Positions 25,754-35,900 of a stretch of DNA of 48,070 nucleotides are shown here, piece by piece. This stretch comes from Zestosphaera sp. Lineage in GTDB: Archaea; Thermoproteota; Thermoprotei_A; Sulfolobales; NBVN01. The position numbers and the translations under genes were made by a program. Below the pieces are notes generated by a model. That model was not told the origin of the DNA and made no database searches. It worked only from the letters and a program-made list of their open reading frames with translations. The first letter of the stretch is position 1. Each line of letters begins with the position of its first letter. The stretch spans positions 1 to 48,070 of the forward strand of contig JAWBSH010000011.1 in assembly GCA_038843015.1 (NCBI GenBank), written 5' to 3'.

Positions 25754-25845
25754 GTACAGCATCTCTTACTATCATAGGCTTCCCTACAATTAAGAGCTTA
25801 ACTTTATATAAGTCGTCCTTAAACATATTATTGTGAGGTGGTCAA

Positions 25846-26148
25846 TTGAGTCGAGACCAGGTTATAGGGTACTTACTTCTCGCGGCTTCCGCAGTAGTGA
25901 TAGTAGTTTATGGGTGGTTAGTTTTCGCGACTGAGTACGCGTTGTTGATACTGAAACTAACAGGCTTCATAGCAGTAGCAGGAGTTTTCGGTATTCTTGC
26001 TTGGATTGGCTACACACTAGCTACGACACCTCCCCCCAAACCCATAGAAGAGATTGAGAAAGAGATAGAAGCTGAGCTAAAGAAATTAGAGAGTGAGGTT
26101 ACTGAGAAGGGAGTAACTAGCACAGAGAGATCTGAAGAGAAGTCTTGA
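25846..26148 (+). CDS. Small two-helix membrane protein
   Basis: 100 residues, not recognised. Two hydrophobic helices (about 6-30 and 33-60) are followed by a proline break (TTPPPKP) and a charged helix rich in Glu and Lys (IEEIEKEIEAELKKLESEV) that may form a coiled coil in the cytoplasm. The TTG start is supported by GAGGTG 5 nt upstream. Similar short membrane proteins with a charged tail occur in other Crenarchaeota, but no function is known. It stands alone between glutamine synthetase and a convergent glycosyltransferase. Confidence 0.7.
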   Translation: MSRDQVIGYLLLAASAVVIVVYGWLVFATEYALLILKLTGFIAVAGVFGILAWIGYTLATTPPPKPIEEIEKEIEAELKKLESEVTEKGVTSTERSEEKS

Positions 26149-26195
26149 CCGATTATTTCTAAATAAAGCAATCTCTTACGAAGGAGGTTTATTGA

Positions 26196-27146
26196 TTAGA
26201 GCTTCTTAAGCGTCTCTCTTAATTCATCGAGACAAACTTTTATCTCGTTGATCTTGTGTATTGTCCTCATTTCTATTCTTTTGGTGTAGATGGACATTAT
26301 CGCCATTAACAGTGACTGGAAGCCTGCTAGCGTGAGTAGTATTGCTACTAACCCCTTAAGGTAGTAGTTAATTCCCGTAAAGAAGTAATGGTAGGCAACG
26401 TAAGCTCCTAAAGTAATGCCTGGTAGTAGGAGGACGGCACCTAACAGGAATATCAGATAACTAGGGTTATACCTCCAAGTTAACCTAATTAAGTCCCAAG
26501 TTATTTTAAATCCGTGTGATATCCCTAGTTTTTTAATTCCTTTTCTCTTCCTATACTCGATGGGGACCTCAGACACTCTGCCTGTCATGTTAGCGACGTG
26601 AGAGAATATCTCGACTTCTATGCTGAAATTTTTCGCTTCATAGAAAATTTCTTTCAAGATGTTTGACCTGACTACGTACATGCCTGTCAAGACGTCAGAG
26701 ACTCTTGTGCCGTAAAGAATGTTGACAAATCTCGTTATAATCTTGTTCCCGAACCTGAAGATAGGGTTCATAGCGCCTTTCTCAACGTATTTTCTGTAAC
26801 CCAAGACTAGGTCGTAGCCTTCACGGATCTTGTTGAGTAGGTCGGGCACGCGCGTAGCTGGGTATGTGTAGTCGCCGTCCATTATTAAGGTGTAGGTTGT
26901 TTTAACGAACTTAGAACCGGTTTTGATAGCGTCTGCCTTACCAAAACCCTCCTGTAAGACTACCCTGACACCTTTGCTCTCAGCTATTTCACGTGTTCCA
27001 TCATCGCTAAAACCATCAACTACTAGTATCTTATCTGGTGGAATACCTATTGAGAGTAACTCATCTAGTACCAGACCTATGCCCTCAGCTTCCTTAAGAG
27101 TTGGTATGATTATTGTTAAGTCATCGTACGTAGTCTCATACACCAA
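26196..27146 (-). CDS. Membrane-anchored GT2 glycosyltransferase (dolichol-phosphate sugar synthase type)
   Basis: 316 residues. N-terminal GT-A fold with LTIIIPTLKEAEGIGLVLDE, ILVVDGFSDDGTRE and the metal-binding DGDYTYP (DxD motif), then LTGMYVVRSN and VPIEYRKRKG. Two to three hydrophobic segments follow (about 220-245 and 255-280). This layout is that of dolichyl-phosphate mannose/glucose synthases, which charge the polyprenol carrier used by GT-C enzymes. It is divergent from the surface operon at 27190, which contains a GT-C-like protein, so it may supply its donor. TTG/GTG start near a TATA element at about 27 nt, so probably leaderless. Confidence 0.88.
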   Translation of the reverse strand: MVYETTYDDLTIIIPTLKEAEGIGLVLDELLSIGIPPDKILVVDGFSDDGTREIAESKGVRVVLQEGFGKADAIKTGSKFVKTTYTLIMDGDYTYPATRVPDLLNKIREGYDLVLGYRKYVEKGAMNPIFRFGNKIITRFVNILYGTRVSDVLTGMYVVRSNILKEIFYEAKNFSIEVEIFSHVANMTGRVSEVPIEYRKRKGIKKLGISHGFKITWDLIRLTWRYNPSYLIFLLGAVLLLPGITLGAYVAYHYFFTGINYYLKGLVAILLTLAGFQSLLMAIMSIYTKRIEMRTIHKINEIKVCLDELRETLKKL

Positions 27147-27189
27147 AAATAATAATAATGAATTCCAGTAATAAATTTAGGTAGTGTGG

Positions 27190-27468
27190 ATGCTCTCCTC
27201 AAGAGTTTTGTTGTTATTGACTCTACTCACTCTCATTTTATTACTGGGTTTTATCTCGTCATCAGTTATAGCGGTACGTGAGGACTCCTACAAGAAATTT
27301 CTGAACGTATATAGTGGAACCGTGAATTTAGTGTTAAGGAGTATTGACGTGAGTCAGTACGTCACGTCCTTAAATGAGGCTCAGCAACTCCTTAAATTGA
27401 GTGTGTTTTGGGAAGTCGTAGAGTTAATGAGCAGGGTCAAGTCTGGCTTAAGTCTCGAGCAAGGATGA
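27190..27468 (+). CDS. Small membrane-anchored protein, first gene of the surface operon
   Basis: 92 residues, not recognised. One N-terminal hydrophobic helix (LLLLTLLTLILLLGFISSSV) followed by about 65 mainly helical residues, predicted outside. The frame opens at GTG 27184, but ATG 27190 is 6 nt after AGGTAG. Its stop is 4 nt before the next gene, so it is translated with the two permeases. Its size and position fit an accessory or adaptor subunit of the ABC system, which is inference. Confidence 0.6.
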   Translation: MLSSRVLLLLTLLTLILLLGFISSSVIAVREDSYKKFLNVYSGTVNLVLRSIDVSQYVTSLNEAQQLLKLSVFWEVVELMSRVKSGLSLEQG

Positions 27469-27472
27469 GATC

Positions 27473-28453
27473 ATGAAGAGGTGGCACGAGCTTACTGTCT
27501 TACTATATTCTCTTTTTAGAAAGAGGCTAGCCATGATTGTTTTGCTAGCTATATTACCACCAACACTCATTCTCATCTCATTTTCACTCTCTATTAACGT
27601 TATCGAGACGTATTCAGAGAGATTACTAGAATACGCTAGCAATACTGCAATAACTATTAGTGAAAAAACAGATTCACTAAGTTGTTGTCTCTCGATAAGG
27701 TACGGCCTAATGACTATAGTCTCACGTGACGCCTCGCTACGAGCACAGGTTATCATGGTAGATGATGTAGTGAAGTTGAAGAACCTTACAAACATTAATT
27801 TGAGAATTGCTGGGAGTGGTTGCGAGCATGTGAGGGTTTCTGTAAGTCCTGTATTGATTGAAGTACTGAATATCTCTCTAGGAGAACCTATTAAAGTATG
27901 TGCTGATAATGAGTGTTTCGTTGCTTGCGTAGCGTATTATCACGATAAGAGGCTAAAAAACTACTTAATAATTGAAGGCATAAACGAAAGCACGAGACTC
28001 AACGAAGGTTTCTTATGTGTACGTGACGCAAGAGAAGTCGACAAATCTCTCATAAGGTCTCTAATTAATGAGCTAACAGAGTTTTCTAAAAATTTTGTCT
28101 TGATAGTGCTCTCGACTTACGTGCCCGTACTTTACTTAGCAGACGTTAAACTACTTGAGGAATTAAGTAAAGAGTTGAAAATCCTGAGTACTCAGGGCGT
28201 GAGCGTATCTGACTTGCGCTTAGTCTTCGCATTGTCTACTTCGTTAATTACTGGGCTCGTAACCATATACTCTACTGCGTTAGGCTATCTAGTAGTAAGT
28301 GCTGGAGTTGCTATACTAAGAGTTTTCGGTAACCAAATAATACCTACGCCAGAACTGCGTGTAGAGCACGTCACACTAGCGATTATCGCTACTCTCTTAA
28401 ACTTTCTGATAAGTTACTTAGTTTTCAGAGGTGGTCGCCGTGTTATTAGCTAG
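27473..28453 (+). CDS. FtsX-like permease subunit 1 of a MacB-type ABC system
   Basis: 326 residues. Topology fits type VII ABC permeases: one N-terminal helix (about 20-42), a large external domain with several cysteines (SLSCCLS, GSGCEHV, KVCADNECFVACV), then three C-terminal helices. The stretch KELKILSTQGVSVSDLRLVF just before the second helix is the FtsX/MacB coupling motif. Such subunits do not pass substrates through the membrane but transmit ATP-driven motion to the outside. ATG with GGATGAG upstream. The external domain matches nothing recognised. It pairs with the permease at 28440 and the ATPase at 31057. Confidence 0.72.
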   Translation: MKRWHELTVLLYSLFRKRLAMIVLLAILPPTLILISFSLSINVIETYSERLLEYASNTAITISEKTDSLSCCLSIRYGLMTIVSRDASLRAQVIMVDDVVKLKNLTNINLRIAGSGCEHVRVSVSPVLIEVLNISLGEPIKVCADNECFVACVAYYHDKRLKNYLIIEGINESTRLNEGFLCVRDAREVDKSLIRSLINELTEFSKNFVLIVLSTYVPVLYLADVKLLEELSKELKILSTQGVSVSDLRLVFALSTSLITGLVTIYSTALGYLVVSAGVAILRVFGNQIIPTPELRVEHVTLAIIATLLNFLISYLVFRGGRRVIS

Positions 28454-29567
28454 TTTTAAAACTACTGTTAAGTCTCTCTCGCTAATCACTCACTTGAGTC
28501 TTGTGGTCTTGCTAGCTCTACTAGCGTTAGTTTCTTTGAGTATCTTAGGTCTTTTTACATCTTTGTATAATTTCTACGATAACCTGCTCTTAATCAACGG
28601 TGACGGCTTAGTTATCTCCAGTTACGCTGTGTCGCCATTAACTTCCGTAGTTAGTGAGAAATACGTCAAGGACTTAATAAGTGGTGTTGAGGGGGTTAAG
28701 GTAGAGCCTCTAGTATTTTCTCTCGTGCACGTCAAAAACAAGATAGTAGTCGTTAGAGGAGTTGAAAAGACAGTATTTTCTAGTTTTTATCATGGCTTAG
28801 AAGACAGTGCTTACTGTGTTCTCGTGGGTGAGGGTTTGGCTAAGGAATTAAATCTTAGTGAAGGAGATACACTCGTGTTATACTCGCCTTTTGTTAAAGA
28901 GCCTGTCATCGCATCTGTTTGTAGTGTTAAGTACTTACCCTCACTCCTAAACTACGAGATTATAGCAGATATTGAGTTTTCTAGAACTATTAGAGGGTTA
29001 GGTAGTGATTATTACTCAGTCGTGATTTTGCGGGCAGATAACTTAAGTGTCTTAAGCGGTATAAGCATGAAGATGGGTCTTAGTTCTGAGGACATAACAC
29101 TTCTTAGAAAGGCTTTGTTAGTCTTATCGCAGCAAGGTGGTGTCTTAGCTTACGAGTTACGTAGCGAGATTCCTGAAGTATACGTAGCTAAGCTAGGTAT
29201 ACACAAAGACCTAATCTTCACACTATCTTACACTGTCGCGGCTTTAGTAATAATTAGTGACTTGCTTATCGGCGAGCATATCTTTAGGTTGGTTAGAGGG
29301 TGTATTGAGATACTTAGATTTTTGGGAGTTTCTAAGAAGAGAATCTTCATTACTCTGGTTATACAGACTCTCGCTTACGTCGCGGCGGCAGTCTTTATCG
29401 CTATCACGTTACTTCACTGTCTTAGTAGTTTGATTAGGTTAGAAGTACTTAGTCATTATGTGGGTCCGCAGATATCCTTCTCACGCGATTCTTTGTTTGT
29501 GTTCTCTTCTAAGACTTTCTTGTTGCTTGCAGGTATCTTGTGGGGGTTCGTGAGGTATGAAAAGTAA
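28440..29567 (+). CDS. FtsX-like permease subunit 2 of a MacB-type ABC system
   Basis: About 375 residues. An N-terminal helix (LITHLSLVVLLALLALVSLS), an external MacB-like periplasmic core domain (LVGEGLAKELNLSEGDTLVL, a typical segment), then three helices. RGCIEILRFLGVSKKRIFIT is the family coupling helix. The frame opens at GTG 28431, but GTG 28440 is 6 nt after AGGTG. It overlaps the preceding permease by 14 nt and the following gene by 11 nt. The substrate could be a lipid, lipid-linked sugar or surface protein. Confidence 0.78.
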   Translation: MLLASFKTTVKSLSLITHLSLVVLLALLALVSLSILGLFTSLYNFYDNLLLINGDGLVISSYAVSPLTSVVSEKYVKDLISGVEGVKVEPLVFSLVHVKNKIVVVRGVEKTVFSSFYHGLEDSAYCVLVGEGLAKELNLSEGDTLVLYSPFVKEPVIASVCSVKYLPSLLNYEIIADIEFSRTIRGLGSDYYSVVILRADNLSVLSGISMKMGLSSEDITLLRKALLVLSQQGGVLAYELRSEIPEVYVAKLGIHKDLIFTLSYTVAALVIISDLLIGEHIFRLVRGCIEILRFLGVSKKRIFITLVIQTLAYVAAAVFIAITLLHCLSSLIRLEVLSHYVGPQISFSRDSLFVFSSKTFLLLAGILWGFVRYEK

Positions 29568-31050
29568 ATTTCTGTTTGCGACTATTCTAGTCGCGCTCTT
29601 GATTAGGCTAATCCCAACCTTAACGACTAATCAGCCTTTCTCAACAGATACTTGGCCTCTAATAAGGCTAAGTAGGGTTCTTCTAGCAAATCCTGAGTAT
29701 AAGATATGGGACGACTCCCTACTAGGTGGGTACCATAATAGGTGGCCTGCAGTAATTCTTGAGAGTACTTTGTTCGCCACACTCACTGGCTTAGAGCCGG
29801 CTTACTTCTTCAGATTTGTGGGAGTCATCATTACTCAAACTTCTATGTTAGTCACTACTTACGCCTTAATCAGGAGGTATAGGGGGGCCTGCACTGCTCT
29901 ACTGAGTACCTTAACTCTCACTTCTCTACCCTCGCTAGTTATTTTTACATCAACTACACTGAAGGAGGTTTACGCTTACCCCCTAGCCTTACTGTATGTT
30001 CTGACAATTACTGAGGGTTCTTTAAACACTTTAGTATTGACTCTTTTAATAGCAATCTCGTTAGTAGCTTCACACCCGCTGACTCCTCTGATGATGATTG
30101 CATTCTTAAGTAGCTACTTATTCGTGTCGTGGGTAAAGCGTTTAGAAAATCCGTTTTACTCAGCGGATTTCAGGAAATACTTGCTTGCGTTTTTGTTACT
30201 TAGCATTACCTACACTATTTACACAGCGTTTTACGGGTGGGAAGGACTAATATTTAAGTTTGGTTTAAGGGATTTCACGGCTTTGTTCATTGTAGGAGTT
30301 GCAGTGTATGGTTGGTATGTGTTAGTGGGGAGAGATTTTATTAAATCTTTACTGATTCTTATTCCGGGAATCACGACAATCTTGGCGTCGAACTATAGGT
30401 TTCTAGAGTCTTCCCTCATGCTACTATATGTGGTCCCCTTCATAGTTCTGCTCCTCTTCTATATGTGGGGGAGAAGTGGTGAGAGTGGTGAGGCCGTAGT
30501 AGCGCCTATACTCCTCCCTATATTAGTAGGGGTTCAATACGTCGTTATAGTGTCGCCACTTCTTATGGTTATATTGCATAGACTACTCAACTACTTATTT
30601 TTTGCTGTAGTCGCGATTACAGCATCTCTAAACATACGTCACGAGAGAACTAGGAGGTACGCAGTAGCTGCACTCACCATCTCTTTAGTTATCACGGCGT
30701 TAATATTAGCTAACTTAACGTTCTACGGCGACTCGCTCGCCCATTACTGGAGGTATGGAGATCGTGAAGTAATTGGAGTAAGTAACTTAGTTAAGTACGT
30801 GAGTAGCGAGAAAGTATGTGGTGACGTTAAGATAAAGTACTTAATCAATGATGTTGTTTCGGTAGACCTCCTCTGCGGTCTCAGACTTCACGAGAGTGAT
30901 TCCGGGTACCCCACTATACTCTACTCTGATAATTTCAGGTTTGGCTATGTTTTATCCCCTGTTGACACCCACTCACTTCGAGAGTTAAGTACTCTCAATT
31001 CTATTAAGAACGTTATTTACAGCAACGGAGTCATTTACGTGATGAGGTGA
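29557..31050 (+). CDS. Polytopic membrane protein, GT-C glycosyltransferase-like
   Basis: 497 residues with about 11-12 hydrophobic helices and a C-terminal soluble domain of about 85 residues. After the first helix comes a loop with acidic and aromatic residues (QPFSTDTWPLIRLSRVLL, KIWDDSLLGGYHNRW). In GT-C enzymes (STT3/AglB, PMT, ArnT) the catalytic Asp and carrier-binding residues lie in exactly this first external loop. No exact family could be named. It sits inside an ABC exporter operon between the second permease and the ATPase, which is unusual and suggests joint action on a lipid-linked sugar or surface glycan. Confidence 0.6.
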   Translation: MKSKFLFATILVALLIRLIPTLTTNQPFSTDTWPLIRLSRVLLANPEYKIWDDSLLGGYHNRWPAVILESTLFATLTGLEPAYFFRFVGVIITQTSMLVTTYALIRRYRGACTALLSTLTLTSLPSLVIFTSTTLKEVYAYPLALLYVLTITEGSLNTLVLTLLIAISLVASHPLTPLMMIAFLSSYLFVSWVKRLENPFYSADFRKYLLAFLLLSITYTIYTAFYGWEGLIFKFGLRDFTALFIVGVAVYGWYVLVGRDFIKSLLILIPGITTILASNYRFLESSLMLLYVVPFIVLLLFYMWGRSGESGEAVVAPILLPILVGVQYVVIVSPLLMVILHRLLNYLFFAVVAITASLNIRHERTRRYAVAALTISLVITALILANLTFYGDSLAHYWRYGDREVIGVSNLVKYVSSEKVCGDVKIKYLINDVVSVDLLCGLRLHESDSGYPTILYSDNFRFGYVLSPVDTHSLRELSTLNSIKNVIYSNGVIYVMR

Positions 31051-31056
31051 TATTAA

Positions 31057-31716
31057 TTGGACTTACTGCTTGAGTTGAGAGATGTTAGTAAAGTAGTAGG
31101 TAATGAGTTTGTTCTGGCAGGCGTATCTCTTAGTTTGAGACGTGGTGAAGTTTTAGTAGTTAGGGGGAGGAGTGGTGTCGGCAAAACAACGTTAGCTAAG
31201 ATAGCGTCATTACTGCTAACGCCTGATAAAGGCTTCGTGAAATTCATGAGTAACGACTTAAGTAACTCAAGTGATAATCTTAAGTCACTTCTAAGACTTA
31301 AGTACATCGGTTACGTCGACCAAGAGTACGCTCTCCTACCAAGACTTACTGTCTACGAAAACGTTGAATTACCTCTAGCCTTACTCGGGACCCCGAAAAT
31401 AGAGAGACGAGGTAGAGTTAATGAAGTTCTTAATCAAGTTGGTTTAGGAGGGCTAGAGAATAGGTATCCTGCTGAGTTAAGTGGCGGTGAGAGACAGAGG
31501 GTAGCTATAGCTAGAGCATTAGTCAAGAAACCTAGGCTACTAGTTGCTGACGAGCCATTCTCAAACCTAGACGAGATTACTACGTCTAATATAGTACGTC
31601 TATTTAAGACTCTAGTTTCAGAGACAGAAGCCGCGATACTAATAACCACTACAGACCTAAATACTGATTACGGAATAGGTACTAGTAAGTTCTTAATACA
31701 TGGTAAACTCATTTAA
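31057..31716 (+). CDS. ABC ATPase (LolD/MacB type) lacking the switch histidine
   Basis: 219 residues. Walker A GRSGVGKTT (37-45), Q-loop glutamine Q89 in GYVDQEY, signature LSGGERQR (141-148), Walker B LLVADEP with E166 and D-loop SNLD are present. The switch loop, normally THD, reads TTD (residues 198-200), so the usual histidine is T199. This could slow hydrolysis or change coupling. TTG follows GGTG by 7 nt; the gap to the previous gene is 6 nt. It is the ATPase partner of the two FtsX-like permeases. Confidence 0.88.
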   Translation: MDLLLELRDVSKVVGNEFVLAGVSLSLRRGEVLVVRGRSGVGKTTLAKIASLLLTPDKGFVKFMSNDLSNSSDNLKSLLRLKYIGYVDQEYALLPRLTVYENVELPLALLGTPKIERRGRVNEVLNQVGLGGLENRYPAELSGGERQRVAIARALVKKPRLLVADEPFSNLDEITTSNIVRLFKTLVSETEAAILITTTDLNTDYGIGTSKFLIHGKLI

Positions 31717-32055
31717 AGAGTTCACAAAACGCGAAGACCGCGTCACGCACCAAACTTATTCTAGCGTCTGTAATACCTAAATAACTTAAAGTATTGAGTG
31801 ATGTGCATAATCTAGTTAATGAATGCGGACAACCACTACAGCGCGCTATCTAGTCACTCGCAAGAAAACACAATACTCAAGAGCAGAGAAGGTCGTGGTA
31901 GCTAGGAATAGAGCAAGTTTATGAGTAACTCTAAACACTACTTACTTCCGCACCTCAAAACATCACGAAATAAAAGTTCTGTGAAGTATTCTCGCATATC
32001 TCGATAGAGTTAACACTCAATAATTTATGTCTGTGAGTGGTTTCGGTGAGGACTA
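31717..32055. other. Intergenic region before the GT2 gene
   Basis: About 340 bases without a supported gene. A TATA-like AATAATTTAT lies near 32020-32030, about 30 nt before the GGTGAGG ribosome site (32045-32051) of the following gene. No repeat or RNA gene was recognised. Confidence 0.4.
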
Positions 32056-32841
32056 ATACTTGCACGAAGCTCTAAGGACGCTAGACCTAAGATAATAGCT
32101 TTCATACTAACGTATAAGGAGAAACCATTAAGAGTCTTATCATGTCTAGCTTTTCAGACTATGAAGCCAGATAAGGTGGTAATTGTTGCTGCGATGAAGG
32201 AAGCTTGCTTAAGTGATTATGTGAACTTAGGACCAATAGACTGCCTAGTAGTAAAGCCAGACACCTCACTATCCGTTGGCGAGAGGGTTGGGATCGCTCT
32301 CACGGTAGCTTTAAGAAGGTACGCTGTAGGTAACTATGACTACTTCCTCAAACTAGACGATGACGTTATGTTCGGTCCTAAATTCGTAGAAACTAACGTT
32401 AGAAGCCATTACGACTTGATGGGACGTGGCGCGGCTATGGTGATCAACGCCAGGAAATATGTTCAGTTATTTAACCATAAGTGGCCCGTGTGTCCGGCTG
32501 ACGACACCTACGTCATCTACAGGTCAGTCGCGAGTGGTCTTAGAGTGCTTGAGTGGAGGTGGGTTGAGAAAGCTTTTCTGCTTAAGGAACCCGCATATAG
32601 TGCGCGTAGACGTTTTCTGTTAGGAGTAGAACTATATAAGTTCGGAGTACCGCTTGCTTACGTGGTCCTCAGCTCGTTGAAGAGCGTAGTTAAGAGCGGG
32701 GTTCTCTCTCATTTAATTACTGTTTATGGTTATGTAGTAGCGCTAATTGTTAGGAGAACTAAGTATGAGTTTAGCGACTTTGTGCGAGACTATCATAAGA
32801 AGAAGCTAACATACAAGGTCCTAGAATTTATTCGCAAGTAA
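32056..32841 (+). CDS. GT2-type glycosyltransferase, apparent ATA start
   Basis: From the first ATG (32161) the protein would lack its first strand. Reading upstream in frame gives KIIAFILTYKEKPLRVLSCL, the classic N-terminus of a GT2 domain, so the gene starts further up. No ATG, GTG or TTG exists between the in-frame TGA at 32047 and 32161. An ATA at 32056 lies exactly 7 nt after GGTG (GGTGAGGACTA-ATA), giving 261 residues. The metal-binding motif is FLKLDDDVMFG. The C-terminal part has one or two amphipathic or membrane-seeking helices (GVPLAYVVLSSLKS, VYGYVVALIV). It lies between the ABC operon and the S-layer pair and probably adds sugars to envelope glycans. Confidence 0.7.
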   Translation: MLARSSKDARPKIIAFILTYKEKPLRVLSCLAFQTMKPDKVVIVAAMKEACLSDYVNLGPIDCLVVKPDTSLSVGERVGIALTVALRRYAVGNYDYFLKLDDDVMFGPKFVETNVRSHYDLMGRGAAMVINARKYVQLFNHKWPVCPADDTYVIYRSVASGLRVLEWRWVEKAFLLKEPAYSARRRFLLGVELYKFGVPLAYVVLSSLKSVVKSGVLSHLITVYGYVVALIVRRTKYEFSDFVRDYHKKKLTYKVLEFIRK

Positions 32842-32915
32842 GCTTTAGTTATGAGGAAGTGACGTTAGAAGTATTTTTATAAGGCTTATTGAATAAGATA
32901 ACATGAGGTGTAATC

Positions 32916-35900
32916 TTGAAAAGAGTCTTAACCCTAAGACTCGTATCTATACTCGTGGTTGTCTTGATACTAGCTCCAGTAGCTTCAGTAGTCACGCAAT
33001 CAACTGCTTCAAGCTCCTTAAGTAATTCAGGCTCTTCAAGCGAGTTAGCTTATGTTAGTCCCGCACTATACGATAGTAACTTCTGGAAATATGGTGCGTA
33101 TGTTGAGGACCAAGCCTACTTATCATTCGAGAATCCGATAGATGAGGACGCGGGGTTCAGCGTAATCAATAATGTTGAGGTAGGAAGGGTCATAGTAGTT
33201 CTTGAGAAAACCATGACTCCTACGAGCTTAAGAGGTAAGGTAAGAGGTTTGTTAGGGATTCTTCCAACACACTTGTATAACGTGGTCTTTGCCCTAATAT
33301 CAAAGAGTGATTTAGAGGAACTCGCTAGCACTAAGGGGGTCCTAGCAATACTACCCGATATAAGGATTGACGCGCTCATAAACAAAGAAATGGAGTCTCT
33401 TAAGGATGTGGAGGGAGCTATCCAGGAACTAAATAACGTCTACCAAGCTGCCGCGGAGGGTAGCTACCACTATACACTCAACATAACTAGGTCTATAGAT
33501 GTGTGGTTAAACTACAACATTATGGGCGAAGACGTAAAGCTAGCTATAATTGACACAGGAGTTGATTACGGGTCACCCGGGTTAGGGCTGGACGCAATAG
33601 CTAGAGACGAATACGGATACCCACTAATATTTGACGCTAGCAGTCTAGGACTAGTTTTAACGCCTGTTGAGGCCGTGGATACCGAAGATGGTTATATATA
33701 CGTAGACCCCAGCCAACTATACGTATTCCAGCCACCCTACTACGTGTGGAAGTGGACTGACCAGCTGTATGTTAGAGTATCTGGTTGTAGGCCTTCTCCT
33801 CCTTATACTTATACTGCCTGGGTTCCGTTCCCAGAAGACAATAAGTGGTATGTTGGGAACATACCTAGGTACGGCGTCACTAAATTCGGCTTGTTATTCC
33901 AGTACATGACTGCAAGTGTTGGCGGTACCTCAACGACGATCTGGTATACTATCCCGATAATATTAGTTGACAGTGATGGGGATGGATTCTACGACACTTT
34001 ATACGCTGACACGTCTACAGCACTTTACTTACTAGGAGTGGCTTTATCCCCATCGCCCTGTAGCGTCACTATACCTGGTGTTCCAACATCACCAGATTTC
34101 TCGTTTGCTGATGAGGTGCCAGCATATTACGGTAATGAGGTCATAGCTAAAGACCTTAACGGTGATAACATCACTGATTACTCTGTCGGAACGCTGGCAG
34201 GGTATGTGTACGACGCAGCCTTCACGATATTACTTAAGAAGATTGGGTGGTTAGACGCGAATGTACTGCCTCTGGACCCACTGTATGGTTATCAAACCAC
34301 TAGCGTAGTGAACTTATATGATGTGTGGGAGTATGAGCCAGTGTCAATGATATGGCCGGGTCTAGACCCCTACGGAGATTACGTTGTTATAGAGTATGAC
34401 TATAATAGTCACGGTACCTTCTGTGCTAACACTGCTGCCGGGAGAGACTACTACGCTCAGACAGGATATGGAGTTAGAAGCATTGCAGGACAAGCACCAA
34501 AAACAAAGATAGCGGTTGCACCCGCCTTATATTACGGTACTGTGGCTACCTCAATATACTTCTTCAGCGGGTTTGATCTAGTAACGCCGTACGGTGATGG
34601 TTCTGTTTATGTGTGGCCGACACTACTTACTAACCCGTGGATAGCTTTTGAGGGCTGGAACTGGAGTTGGAATTACTTTGGTGAACATCAAGTAGACATA
34701 ACGAGCAACTCATACGGCGTTAGTGGGTGGGCGCTTTGGGGCTGGGCTTCGGGTATGGATCCCTCTAGCGCAATATTTGACTACACCACCTTGAGGTCAG
34801 GGACTGCCCACTTCGTCGCTGTAGGTAATGGTGGTCCTGGATGGGGCACTATAGCGTCACCCGCTTCTTCAACGCTAGCTATTGGTGTGGGCGCTGCTAC
34901 AGAGTTTACCTACAGACCACTTTACGGTTATTACTGGCCTGGCTCTAGTAGGCAGGTCGTAAGCTGGAGTAACAGAGGTCCTACTGAGTTAGGCGTGACC
35001 AAACCAGACGTAGTAGCCGTTGGCGCTTTCGCGTGGAGCATAGGGAGAACGTGGGAGGCACTAGGTTCAAGAACACTAAATGGTGTTTTAGTGCATGGGC
35101 TATTTAGTGGCACTAGCCAAGCTACTCCGATGGCTGCTGGAGTAGGCGCTTTAGTCGTGTCAGCTTATAAGAGTCTGGGAGGCTCCAGGATGCCGCCCTA
35201 CCTACTCAAGACTGTGTTGATGAATACTGCTCAAGACATGGGATTTGACGAACTATCTCAAGGTGCTGGATTCGTAGACGCGTATAAGGCTGTCACAGCC
35301 GTCATAGATCCAAACTTCCCGAAAGTATATTCTCCAAACATCTTGAGCGACTTAATCTCAGAGATGGGTGAAACTCACAAGTCCTTCACTTACGGAGGAG
35401 CACTTGATGGCGTTTGGTACGAACCTAAGATATTCGTGCCTTCAGTTAAGTCAGGCTCCAGAGTTATGAGACAGTTAATAATCGAGGGCACAGGTAGTTA
35501 TAAGATTTACCCGGTCAGACTACAGAGTGTCGGTTCTGTAGGGCTATGCGATATCACTTTAAGAATTATCGAGCCAGCAACGATAACCTCCTGTACTGGT
35601 GAAGACATATCGTTTAATGTTGATGCAGCAACACGTTACGGACACTTAGTCATAGATATGGAGGCTCTCAAGCAGTACGACTTCTTCGAGATTGAAGTAG
35701 TGTTCCCGTTTGAGTATTTCGAGAGTGGTGGTAGGACAGGAGCCTATAACGTAAGGATACCGACTACAGTTTTAGAGCTTGCTTACTGGATTGACGTGGG
35801 AGGAGATAATGTCTTCTCATGGTCCGAGACTGCCAGGATGTATTACGACATCAGGAGAGCTAATGCTGTGAGGATTCAAGCAGGTGATTTAGAGAGGCAG

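Noticed and set aside
32060-32095. TTG at 32060-32062 as start of the GT2 gene with a frameshift
   Set aside because: That frame stops at TAA after 11 codons and would need a one-base change. The in-frame ATA with ideal spacing explains the sequence without an error.
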